Shown piece by piece: positions 1-5,432 of a stretch of DNA of 5,943 nucleotides. Within the stretch, counting starts at the first letter, position 1. Every line of letters starts with the position of its first letter. The stretch comes from Pseudomonadota bacterium. Lineage in GTDB: Bacteria > Pseudomonadota > Gammaproteobacteria > Steroidobacterales > Steroidobacteraceae. A program made the position numbers and the translations under genes. The stretch covers positions 1 to 5,943 of the forward strand of contig JAJZLX010000762.1 in the NCBI GenBank assembly GCA_021850555.1, read 5' to 3'. Below the pieces are notes generated by a model. The model was not told the origin of the DNA. It worked only from the letters and a program-made list of their open reading frames with translations, and did no database searches.

Positions 1-20
1 TGCTATGCGCATAATCCAGT

Positions 21-454
21 TCACCGGCGACGCGCAACCGACGCAATTGGTGCATCTGTCTGGTCGACATCTTCCTGAGAGGGCTGATCGGAGGAAACAC
101 GGCGCGGTTCACGAATGATGCGGGTTAAGAGCCCTGTGACTGCCCGCAGGGCAAGGGGCTCATAAACCCGAATATCGACCCCCAGGTCACCCAGCGCCCC
201 GGCGATAACCGGCCGGACCTGCTCCCAGGCGGGACCGCCGAGTCCACAGCCCAGCGGCGGAATGGCGATGGAACGGATGTGCCGGTCGAGGATCACCCGG
301 CGCAGGTCTACCACGCCCTCCCCGATCCACTCGAGCCGCGATGGCTGGCGCCAATGGCGTTTTTAGTCGGGAAATTGATAATCCAGCGTGGACGGTCTGG
401 CACGCGGCTCTCCATTCAAACATGCACCCGGTACGGACCTACTGCGCCTTGCAG
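21..454 (-). pseudogene. Decayed macro-domain (DarG-like ADP-ribosylglycohydrolase antitoxin) gene remnant
   Basis: The best-preserved part reads KRHWRQPSRLEW, then SIAIPPLGCGLGG, then VRPVIAGALGDL and VYEP. This matches the second half of the DarG-type macro domain, which removes ADP-ribose from DNA and neutralises the toxin DarT. Directly upstream, in another frame, lies RPRWIINFPTK, the expected preceding block. The two are separated by a frame change at an A5 run (minus strand; 360-364) and a TAA at 363-365 in the downstream frame. Further upstream, in the frame of the NFPTK block, LQGAVGPYRVHV resembles the G-E-V-x-P-G-R-M-x-V stretch of macro domains, but a TGA at 416-418 interrupts it. 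After VYEP the sequence stops resembling DarG and ends at 21-23, so the DarG C-terminal domain is missing. An open frame from a GTG at 314 could still make about 97 residues, but it lacks the N-terminal ADP-ribose-binding loops. No darT is visible. The family call is fairly firm; the exact upstream limit is not. Confidence 0.72.
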
Positions 455-508
455 GCCGAACGGGGATACGTGCTTTGCCGGATGCCGCTCGAGGATCCGC
501 CCGGTACC

Positions 509-955
509 TCACTGAGAGTGTGGCCGCACCTCCAACGTCATTTGGTCCGCGATTTCTCGGGCCAGGTTCTTGCGCGCATGCTTCTCTTCGGGCCATCCGA
601 TGACGTTCGCATGGCGAGGGTGCGGGTTGCCGTCGGGGTCGAAAGAGAGGTTTCTCTCGAGAAACGTCGCCGCACTGGCGGTAGCCCGCGCTTTCATCCG
701 GGTCTCATGGCTGTCCACGTGCGCGGTGCAAATGGTCCAAAGATCAGCGGAGGTTACGCCCGACGCCCGATAAATCGAGGTCTCGTGCCGAATCCGCCCG
801 TTTCCGAGATCAACTGGCTGGGGCAGAAGACCCTCGTGCCGCACTCGTCCCGTCAGGGGGACAAAATGGCCCGTGTGCCGCAGGAACCGAGTGATCGGTT
901 CAGGCGGCTCGACGGCGGGTGGTAATGCCTGCTCGTTCGTGGAGGTCGTGGACAT
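509..955 (-). CDS. Conserved hypothetical protein (HANVIGWP motif), third gene of TIGR04255 cassette
   Basis: I cannot assign a function. From the ATG at 955 it is 148 residues, soluble, with no signal peptide or membrane segment. A proline-rich N-terminus is followed by FLRHTGHFVPLTGRVRHEGLLPQ, in which FxPxxGRVxxxxFLP-type wording suggests a small folded domain. Then come SIYRASGVTSADLWTIC and a C-terminal HPRHANVIGWP block with a charged helix (EEKHARKNLAREIADQ). Small proteins of this style are found beside TIGR04255 genes in other proteobacteria. An earlier in-frame ATG at 1003 would add MVRNLLKAWWGAICSA, but that stretch merely reads the preceding gene's conserved 3' region in another frame, so 955 is preferred. 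Neither start has a convincing Shine-Dalgarno. With the 955 start it overlaps the preceding gene by 56 bp, implying translational coupling. Confidence 0.7.
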   Translation of the reverse strand: MSTTSTNEQALPPAVEPPEPITRFLRHTGHFVPLTGRVRHEGLLPQPVDLGNGRIRHETSIYRASGVTSADLWTICTAHVDSHETRMKARATASAATFLERNLSFDPDGNPHPRHANVIGWPEEKHARKNLAREIADQMTLEVRPHSQ

Positions 956-1436
956 AGCGGAGCAGATCGCCCCCCACCACGCCTTCAAAAGGTTCCGTAC
1001 CATGCCTTACCCGCGGCTGCCCGTAGTCCTCGCCGATGACACCGGCAAAATGGAGCGGACCAGATTCGCCGATGCTGATCGAGAGCTGGTGCTTCGAGTC
1101 GAAGTCCCAGTCGACAGCAATCTCACCGTCCGGCTCGGGAATAATCTCGGGGGAGGTCAGTGACGCCGGCAAGGCGTTGAGAAACGCAATCGTCCGTGCC
1201 ACGACGGCTCCGGAGATCGCTCGAGCGCCGTAACCGTCCCATCCGGATCGGCAGCACTCGTCCATGACGCGCGCAAGCGAGGTCAGTGCAAGAGACTGGG
1301 CGGAGCTCGCCGCCGAATGCAGCTCCCGCTTGGTTTCGCAGAGGACCCGGCGCAGCGGTTCGTCGGAACGGCCGGTGCTGAACGTGGGCGCGTAGAGCGC
1401 CGGTGGTGTGGTCCAGCTGAGAAGCGGCGCAGTCAT
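900..1436 (-). CDS. Conserved hypothetical protein (WDGYGA motif), second gene of TIGR04255 cassette
   Basis: This is a 178-residue soluble protein of unknown function. Visible landmarks are a helical N-terminal third, a CRSGWDGYGA motif at about 81-90, PEIIPEPDGEIAVDWDF at about 114-130, then LSISIGESGPLHFAGVIG and a C-terminal GTEPFEGVVGGDLLRYVHDL. The W-D-G-Y-G-A followed by EPDGEIxxDW pattern is one I associate with small uncharacterised proteins encoded next to TIGR04255 genes. Its ATG overlaps the upstream stop as ATGA (1433-1436), with a strong GGAGG at 1443-1447 seven bases ahead. Start and operon membership are therefore well supported. The acidic, strand-rich second half could be a binding or sensor domain, but that is only inference. 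No enzymatic signature was recognised. Confidence 0.8.
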   Translation of the reverse strand: MTAPLLSWTTPPALYAPTFSTGRSDEPLRRVLCETKRELHSAASSAQSLALTSLARVMDECCRSGWDGYGARAISGAVVARTIAFLNALPASLTSPEIIPEPDGEIAVDWDFDSKHQLSISIGESGPLHFAGVIGEDYGQPRVRHGTEPFEGVVGGDLLRYVHDLHERAGITTRRRAA

Positions 1437-2179
1437 TCGTATCCTCCGGCTGTCGCTTCGGTAATGCTCTCGAAAAACGCGTCGTTCTTCAACTCTCGCA
1501 ATCGGTCAAGGCACCGCCATGGCTCAGGGCCGTGCGGGTCGAACTGCTGCTGGCACTGCACGTCAATGTCCAGAATGACGGGAACCTTGTCGCTCACCGC
1601 GGTGGCATTGGCCTCGAGAAGCTGAGTCAGGATCGTGATGGCCGGAATTTCCGGGTACGGGATCATCATGCGCTGCATGAAGCTCATGACTGTTTGAGGC
1701 AGCCCCGGGGGAATGCCGGGCGGCGTCGTCAGAAACTCTGAGAATTGCTGATCGGACCGCATCGGCAAATTCAGGTTGTTGATGTAGCGGCACGCGGTTC
1801 GCACTATCCGATCCGGCTTGATCGCCTCGATGTAAAGCGGCCAAAGCCGCTCGGCCTCGCTCTTGAGGTGGCCCCAGTCCGTATATGGGGCCAGGCGGCT
1901 GATCGTAAAGCCCTGGTGCTGGAATTGCGCGACGAACTTCTCATCCATCGAATGGAATCGGACCCCCAGATCCTCTGTAGCGACGTTAACCTGCAGCGGT
2001 TGGGCCGCATGCACGTTGATCGCTCCCAAGATGATCTGCCCCTTTTTTACGTACGTATCCCGGAGGCGGTCGGCAAGCACCTCCGCTGCGGTTGCATCAA
2101 TCTTGCGCGTCGACTGCACGCGAAGATCGATGAGTGCCTCGGTGATCGGTGCGTTCTTCAGCTGGCGATGTCGTGCCAT
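1433..2179 (-). CDS. TIGR04255 family protein, first gene of a three-gene accessory cassette
   Basis: The 248-residue product opens with LKNAPITEALIDLRV, the hallmark start of TIGR04255, a sporadically distributed family of unknown function. It continues with family-typical pieces: GVRFHSMDEKFVAQFQHQGFTISRLAPY at about 92-119, the tryptophan- and tyrosine-containing W..L...AERLWPLY, and CRYINNLNLP at about 147-156. The end, LRELKNDAFFESIT, is also normal for the family, whose length is usually about 240-280 residues, so the gene looks intact. There are no transmembrane or secretion signals, so it should be cytoplasmic. The start at 2179 is supported by the family N-terminus; upstream there is only a weak GGGTAA-type SD. 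It is followed without a gap by two small hypotheticals (ATGA overlap). A palindrome at 2189-2213 precedes the start. Function is unknown; an accessory or defence role is speculation. Confidence 0.86.
   Translation of the reverse strand: MARHRQLKNAPITEALIDLRVQSTRKIDATAAEVLADRLRDTYVKKGQIILGAINVHAAQPLQVNVATEDLGVRFHSMDEKFVAQFQHQGFTISRLAPYTDWGHLKSEAERLWPLYIEAIKPDRIVRTACRYINNLNLPMRSDQQFSEFLTTPPGIPPGLPQTVMSFMQRMMIPYPEIPAITILTQLLEANATAVSDKVPVILDIDVQCQQQFDPHGPEPWRCLDRLRELKNDAFFESITEATAGGYE
1443..1447 (-). promoter_or_regulatory. Strong RBS deciding the start of the WDGYGA gene
   Basis: On the minus strand GGAGG is followed by ATACGA and then ATGA. The SD lies inside the last codons of the TIGR04255 gene, with the ATG overlapping its stop. 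This is a classic translational-coupling arrangement that fixes the start at 1436. Confidence 0.8.
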
Positions 2180-2449
2180 GGTTACCCGGTATCCAGCCCG
2201 CGGGTGCGGATACTAACGCTTCCCACGCGGTTCAAGGAGAGTCGCTGTGCCGAAACGCGGCAAAACGCTCCGGTGCTCAGCAATCGATACCCCTTCGATG
2301 AGTACGACCCGCGCCCCATCCGACGGATGAGGTTCTTCTGCTGCATGCAGGGCAATGGCCTTGGTCTGGACTTCATCCGCTGCGAGAATTCCTCGAGCTG
2401 TGTCAGCGAGGGCGGCTCGTCCGTCTCCGGCAGCCGCGGCTTGAAGGGG
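2180..2449. other. 270-bp gap between antitoxin and TIGR04255 gene: no independent gene, open in-frame tail plus operator-like palindrome
   Basis: No independent gene can be supported here. On the minus strand the antitoxin frame remains open after its TAG (2450-2452) until a TAG at 2213-2215, but contains no ATG or GTG. Other minus- and plus-strand frames are shadow-like (Arg- and Ser-rich). The left end holds the inverted repeat at 2189-2213. No Rho-independent terminator was found, so read-through from the antitoxin into the cassette is possible. Confidence 0.55.
2189..2213. promoter_or_regulatory. Operator-like inverted repeat upstream of TIGR04255 gene
   Basis: GTATCC (2189-2194) and GGATAC (2208-2213) are perfect inverted arms. 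Between them lies the 8-bp palindrome CCCGCGGG (2197-2204). The element ends 9 bp before the start codon, so a bound protein could block promoter clearance or translation. A TAGTAT hexamer (minus strand, within 2207-2214) overlaps the outer arm as a possible -10, but no well-spaced -35 was seen. The regulatory role is inferred. Confidence 0.4.
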
Positions 2450-2908
2450 CTATTGCGCCGAGGCTTCCGCCGCGCCACGTGTCGGCTCCCCCGCCGCATA
2501 CCGACCCGCTATGCCCTCAACTGCCGCATTCTCCTCGAGCGCGCTCATCACGAAGCGGCGCAGCTTCTCGTAGCGGCCGTAGCGGATCATGTCCCGCGGC
2601 GAGATGTTGCCGAACAGCGGATTCTTGGTCTTGAACCACAGGGCCGTCTTTGCGACGTCGCCGGCAAAGAACTGCGCGACAAGCCCACAGATGTTGCCGA
2701 TCTCGAGCATCCGATCCCGCACGTCTTTCGGCATCTTCTGGTCGAAGCGCACGGAGGCCGGTGCGACGCCGGCGACCCTGGCCACTTCCGATTTGCTCAG
2801 CTCGAGAAACCGGGCGACCCGGTGTGGATTGAAAGACTCGCCGGACCCGAATTCGAGGTAGTCGCGATCCGCTATGGTTCTGAAGAGCAGGGCGCTCGAG
2901 TTAGCCAT
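2450..2908 (-). CDS. Xre/MbcA/ParS-type (DUF2384) antitoxin-like protein, orphan
   Basis: The 152-residue protein has the layout of the ParS/MbcA antitoxin family. An N-terminal helix-turn-helix-like region occupies about 27-57 (RVARFLELSKSEVARVAGV...SVRFD). The DUF2384 toxin-binding region at about 64-126 contains GLVAQFFAGDVAKTALWF and NPLFGNISPRDMIRYGRYEKL. Such proteins bind and inhibit RES-domain ADP-ribosyltransferase or NADase toxins and repress their own promoter. Usually the RES gene follows directly; here the next minus-strand gene is a TIGR04255 protein, so it is an orphan or works with something unlinked. The tail after about residue 127 is Ala- and Glu-rich low complexity. The ATG at 2908 is supported by AAGGA at 2917-2921, 8 nt upstream, and a TATACT -10 at 2941-2946. 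An unrelated regulatory role is possible. Confidence 0.82.
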   Translation of the reverse strand: MANSSALLFRTIADRDYLEFGSGESFNPHRVARFLELSKSEVARVAGVAPASVRFDQKMPKDVRDRMLEIGNICGLVAQFFAGDVAKTALWFKTKNPLFGNISPRDMIRYGRYEKLRRFVMSALEENAAVEGIAGRYAAGEPTRGAAEASAQ

Positions 2909-2916
2909 CGTGCCAG

Positions 2917-2946
2917 TCCTTACCCTCTCAGGGGTTTTTCAGTATA
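2917..2946 (-). promoter_or_regulatory. Promoter -10 and RBS of the DUF2384 antitoxin gene
   Basis: On the minus strand TATACT (2941-2946) is a near-consensus -10 and AAGGA (2917-2921) is a well-placed SD. The -35 is weak: TTGTCG lies only 14 bp from the -10, and at 17 bp the hexamer is TGGTTG. GTATAC around the -10 is palindromic, fitting an autoregulated antitoxin promoter, but this is inferred. The element gives the gene its own transcription, separate from parAB. Confidence 0.5.
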
Positions 2947-3066
2947 CCCGTTCGGCCATTCGACAACCACGATTCCACCACACTTCGACCAAGGCAGTTC
3001 GGGCCTCGTTCCGCCGCCGCCCCGATCTCGCCCGGGATGATGGGCGGGTATTCTCCCCTAGCGCGA

Positions 3067-4041
3067 CTATCCCAGGTCCTTGAGGATCTCCTCCACGGCC
3101 TTGATCACCTCTACCTTCTCCACTCCCTGCAAGCCCTGGGGAAACGCGAGCGTCACCTTTCCGCGCGCGTTCCTGGTGACCGTCACCCTCCTCGCGGTCC
3201 CCACGTTGTACTGCTTCTGAACCGGCTGAAACTTCTTCGAGCGATCGAGACTGCCGATCAGGGTCCGGATCATCTCCGCGGGTGCCCTCCCCTCCCCGTC
3301 CCGCGCCAGATTCTTCGCCGCCTGCAGGATCACCTCCTTGGCCCCAGGCCGCTCGAGGAGCATCGCGAGGTTGTAGGCCTGGATTACGGGGATGGCGCTC
3401 TTATCCGCGAACAGGCCCGCGAGCGTCGCGTGCTTGAGCACGCCTGCGGCCTTCAGCATCTTGGCGACCTGCCCTTTCGAGAGGCCGATGGCCTCGGCGA
3501 GCGCGTCCTGGGTCGCAAACACCTTCGCCTCGATCTGGGTCTGGAACGAGAGCGCCCGCTCCATCGGGGTGATGTCCTGGCGGTCGGCATTCTCGATGTG
3601 CATGAGCACCGCGGCATGCGCATCGTCCGCCTCGATCACCCGGAGTTTGAGTTTCTTGCCGAGCAGCTCGCACGCGAACCGGCGGCGCATCCCGTAGATG
3701 AGCTCGTAGTCGAAGTTCGGATCGCCCTTGAGGCGGCGGGCTACGGCGGGCTCTTGCTGGCCATCCTTCGCGATCGAGTCGCTCAAGTCCTGGCAGCGCT
3801 CGCGCGTGTACCAGGCCTCCGTGCGGTTGTGGTACTTCCAGGGCCGCACCCGCTTGGGATCGACTGCGAAGATGTTCTCCCGCTCGAGCTCTGGTGCGAC
3901 GCGCCCGGTCAGGGCGAGCTCCGCGGCGGGCACTACGGGACGCGCGCTGCCTGGCTTGTCGAAGGGGGACGGCTCGCCCCGCTCCTTCACCGAGCGCGCG
4001 ATCTCGCTCAAGTTCGCCCCGCCGAATAACTTACTGGCCAT
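3067..4041 (-). CDS. parB: ParB-type plasmid partition protein (CTPase, centromere-binding)
   Basis: This 324-residue protein loads onto a centromere (parS), spreads, and is moved by ParA. Motifs in order are a short N-terminal ParA-contact-like segment (LSEIARSVKERG, about 11-22), GQQEPAVARR at 94-103, the CTP-binding GMRRRFA at 117-123, and ENADRQDITPMERA at 150-163 (ParB box II). A helix-turn-helix, DALAEAIGLSKGQVAKMLKAAGVL, spans about 179-202. The C-terminal part (about 272-324: RRVTVTR, VTLAF, a terminal VEVIKAVEEILKDLG helix) is likely the dimer domain. Length is normal for plasmid ParB. The start is set by GGAGG at 4051-4055, 9 nt ahead. It lies 104 bp downstream of parA in the same direction, with a candidate parS in the gap. 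The call is firm; only the exact subfamily is unclear. Confidence 0.95.
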   Translation of the reverse strand: MASKLFGGANLSEIARSVKERGEPSPFDKPGSARPVVPAAELALTGRVAPELERENIFAVDPKRVRPWKYHNRTEAWYTRERCQDLSDSIAKDGQQEPAVARRLKGDPNFDYELIYGMRRRFACELLGKKLKLRVIEADDAHAAVLMHIENADRQDITPMERALSFQTQIEAKVFATQDALAEAIGLSKGQVAKMLKAAGVLKHATLAGLFADKSAIPVIQAYNLAMLLERPGAKEVILQAAKNLARDGEGRAPAEMIRTLIGSLDRSKKFQPVQKQYNVGTARRVTVTRNARGKVTLAFPQGLQGVEKVEVIKAVEEILKDLG

Positions 4042-4050
4042 GGATGAATT

Positions 4051-4055
4051 CCTCC
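4051..4055 (-). promoter_or_regulatory. RBS of parB
   Basis: On the minus strand GGAGG is followed by nine bases and the parB ATG. The half-site GGTTTCC (4056-4062) abuts it directly, so a protein bound there could affect parB expression. Confidence 0.75.
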
Positions 4056-4119
4056 GGTTTCCCCGCGCCCCGGTGTACCTGATAGACCACTTTCATATTA
4101 CAGATCAATTAGTTACTGA

Positions 4120-4136
4120 GGTTTCCAGAGGAAACC
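4120..4136. repeat. Perfect 17-bp inverted repeat, candidate ParB box
   Basis: GGTTTCC and GGAAACC form perfect 7-bp arms around AGA. The GTTTC...GAAAC pattern recalls the outer arms of the chromosomal parS consensus, but the centre differs. It begins 9 bp beyond the parA stop. With only a 3-nt loop and no T-tract it is a poor terminator, which favours a protein-binding site. Confidence 0.6.
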
Positions 4137-4145
4137 GCCCTCCCC

Positions 4146-5321
4146 TCACGTGATCCCCCGCTGGCTCAGCGCCGCTGCTTTCGAGGGCCATTCGCGCAGG
4201 ATGGAGAGCTCGATCTCCTCGAATACGCTGTCCATCATCTCGAGCACGGCCCGATCGGGTTTGGGTTGCTCATAGGGGGTCGTGAACTGCGCCGCCGAGT
4301 TGATCACCGCGCTCGAATGGAAGAATACGCGCTGGAAGACGGACTCTCCGAAGCACGCCCGCATGACCTCGAAGAACTGCTTCTGGCTCTCGTAGCGCCG
4401 GTCGAAGAGAGTCGTCAGCACCGAGATCCACCGATAGGTCTTCTCGGGATCGAGCTGCTGGATGTAGGCGTGGATCATCCGGAAGAACTGCACGGTGCTC
4501 GAGAAGTCGAACATCCGCGCCGCCGAGGGCACGAGCAGCGCATCCGCGGCGAGCAGTACATTGATCGAGATCATTCCGAGCGCGGGCGGGCTGTCGATCA
4601 GGATGAGGTCGTATTTGTCCGCCACGGTCTGGATGCCGAATTTCAGCTCATGAAAGAACGCGGCGCGCTGCTCGCGCGTCGTCTGCGTCCCGATCCGCAT
4701 GACGATGCCGAGCTCCGCCTCATAGAGCACCAGGCACGCCGGGATGAGATCGATCCCTGGGAAGTAGGTCGGCCGCACGGCATAGGCGAGGCTCTTCTGC
4801 TCACCATCGAGAAATGGCAGCATGGTGTCGGCCTCGGTGATCTCGGCATCCGGCAGGTAGCCGAACATCGAGGTCGTCGTCGCCTGTGAGTCCGTATCGA
4901 TCACGAGCACCCGGTAGCCTTTGAGGGCCAGGTAGTGCGCGAAGTTGACGCAGGTGGTCGACTTGCCGACGCCGCCCTTGAAGTTCTGGCAGGCGATGAC
5001 GAGCGGTGGGTCGGTCTCGGGGTTGCGCCAGGGGAGGGTCCCGAAGTGACGCCGGAATGACTGCACCTGCTCGAGCGTGTAGCCCACGCGCCGATTGTTG
5101 CCTGGGTTGCGTCGTGGGGCCTCCATGCCGATCTCCGGCTCCGCGCGGGCGAGCGTCGTTCGGTCGCGCCCGACCATTTCCGCCGCCTCGCCGGGGCTGA
5201 AGAGCCGGTGCATGACTTTGCGCTGGTGAGGCTCCGCGCCGAGCTCGTGCATGCGCTGCAGGAAGTTCTCGCTTGAGGCGAGAATGCCCTCGAGCTTGTC
5301 TATGGCGGCGATCGCTGGCAC
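4146..5321 (-). CDS. parA: ParA-type partition ATPase with N-terminal DNA-binding domain (type Ia)
   Basis: The 391-residue product is a Walker-type partition ATPase that binds the nucleoid non-specifically and moves ParB-bound plasmids. An N-terminal winged-HTH-like segment at about 39-66 (LFSPGEAAEMVGRDRTTLARAEPEIG) is typical of large type Ia ParA proteins, which also repress their own operon. The deviant Walker A KGGVGKST is at 115-122, the A' motif DTDSQATTT at 142-150, and Walker B DLILIDSPP at 238-246. Length matches the type Ia class (about 380-420). The start is GTG at 5321 with GGAGG at 5327-5331, five bases ahead; no upstream ATG is better. parB follows after 104 bp, and a rep gene diverges from 5433. 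An inverted repeat at 5352-5382 is a plausible autoregulatory operator. The call is firm. Confidence 0.96.
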   Translation of the reverse strand: MPAIAAIDKLEGILASSENFLQRMHELGAEPHQRKVMHRLFSPGEAAEMVGRDRTTLARAEPEIGMEAPRRNPGNNRRVGYTLEQVQSFRRHFGTLPWRNPETDPPLVIACQNFKGGVGKSTTCVNFAHYLALKGYRVLVIDTDSQATTTSMFGYLPDAEITEADTMLPFLDGEQKSLAYAVRPTYFPGIDLIPACLVLYEAELGIVMRIGTQTTREQRAAFFHELKFGIQTVADKYDLILIDSPPALGMISINVLLAADALLVPSAARMFDFSSTVQFFRMIHAYIQQLDPEKTYRWISVLTTLFDRRYESQKQFFEVMRACFGESVFQRVFFHSSAVINSAAQFTTPYEQPKPDRAVLEMMDSVFEEIELSILREWPSKAAALSQRGIT

Positions 5322-5432
5322 ACTGTCCTCCTCGAAAAAGCCCGGTTCGCGCGGATTTGCCGCGGAAACTATCAGAAATCCGTGCGCGGGACCATCGTAG
5401 AATCGCGAGAAGGGCAGGGCGGTGGCGGACGA
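5322..5432. promoter_or_regulatory. Divergent rep-parA promoter region with inverted repeat
   Basis: CGGATTT (5352-5358) and AAATCCG (5376-5382) are perfect inverted arms 17 bp apart, and both continue outward into CGCG-type sequence with a 2-bp offset. The spacer contains GATAGT (minus strand, 5368-5373), a possible parA -10 with a weak TGGTCC -35. For the plus strand TAGAAT at 5398-5403 is a possible rep -10, without a clear -35. The layout fits an operator bound by ParA's N-terminal domain or by Rep; which one is not shown by the sequence. Confidence 0.5.
5327..5331 (-). promoter_or_regulatory. RBS supporting the GTG start of parA
   Basis: GAGGAGG (minus strand) precedes the GTG by five bases. 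This strong SD is the reason for choosing the GTG at 5321 over internal ATGs, and it keeps the N-terminus ahead of the HTH segment. Confidence 0.8.

Larger units (their letters stand above)
4042..4145. promoter_or_regulatory. parA-parB intergenic region: candidate parS centromere and parB control region
   Basis: This gap is clearly AT-richer than its surroundings (about 4090-4116). It contains a perfect 17-bp inverted repeat at 4120-4136, a second copy of its half-site (GGTTTCC) at 4056-4062, and between them an IHF-like motif gATCAAnnnnTTA at 4103-4115, matching WATCAANNNNTTR except at the first base. ParB boxes on both sides of an IHF bend is the plan of P1 parS. A minus-strand promoter (TTGATC, 18 bp, TATCAG) may also lie here. 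Centromere function is inferred from layout only. Confidence 0.55.

Noticed and set aside
341..925. Plus-strand open frame of 194 codons
   Set aside because: Antisense to the third cassette gene and the macro remnant, with no recognisable motifs and no RBS.
2182..2499. Minus-strand 105-codon frame overlapping the antitoxin 3' end
   Set aside because: Arg- and Ser-rich, no RBS, no family resemblance. It overlaps the antitoxin's end in another frame and does not look like a RES toxin fragment.
2923..2939. CCCT-CTC-AGGG hairpin followed by five T on the plus strand
   Set aside because: The stem is only 4 bp and no plus-strand gene ends there. It lies in the leader of the minus-strand antitoxin gene.
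1745..3040. Long plus-strand open frame of 431 codons
   Set aside because: It lies antisense across the TIGR04255 gene, the gap and the antitoxin, all better supported on the minus strand. Its product is Arg-, His- and Pro-rich without family motifs, as expected of a GC-rich shadow.
2995..3066. GC-rich dyad after the parB stop (CGCCC/GGGCG) as a terminator
   Set aside because: Short arms, 8-nt loop and no T-tract, so not convincing as a Rho-independent terminator.
3037..4029. Plus-strand open frame of 330 codons opposite parB
   Set aside because: Mirror of parB, Leu-, Arg- and His-rich composition, no motifs.
5322..5432. Iterons or DnaA boxes for an origin near rep
   Set aside because: Only one inverted repeat was found; no tandem repeats or TTATNCACA-like boxes. 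The origin may lie beyond the right edge.
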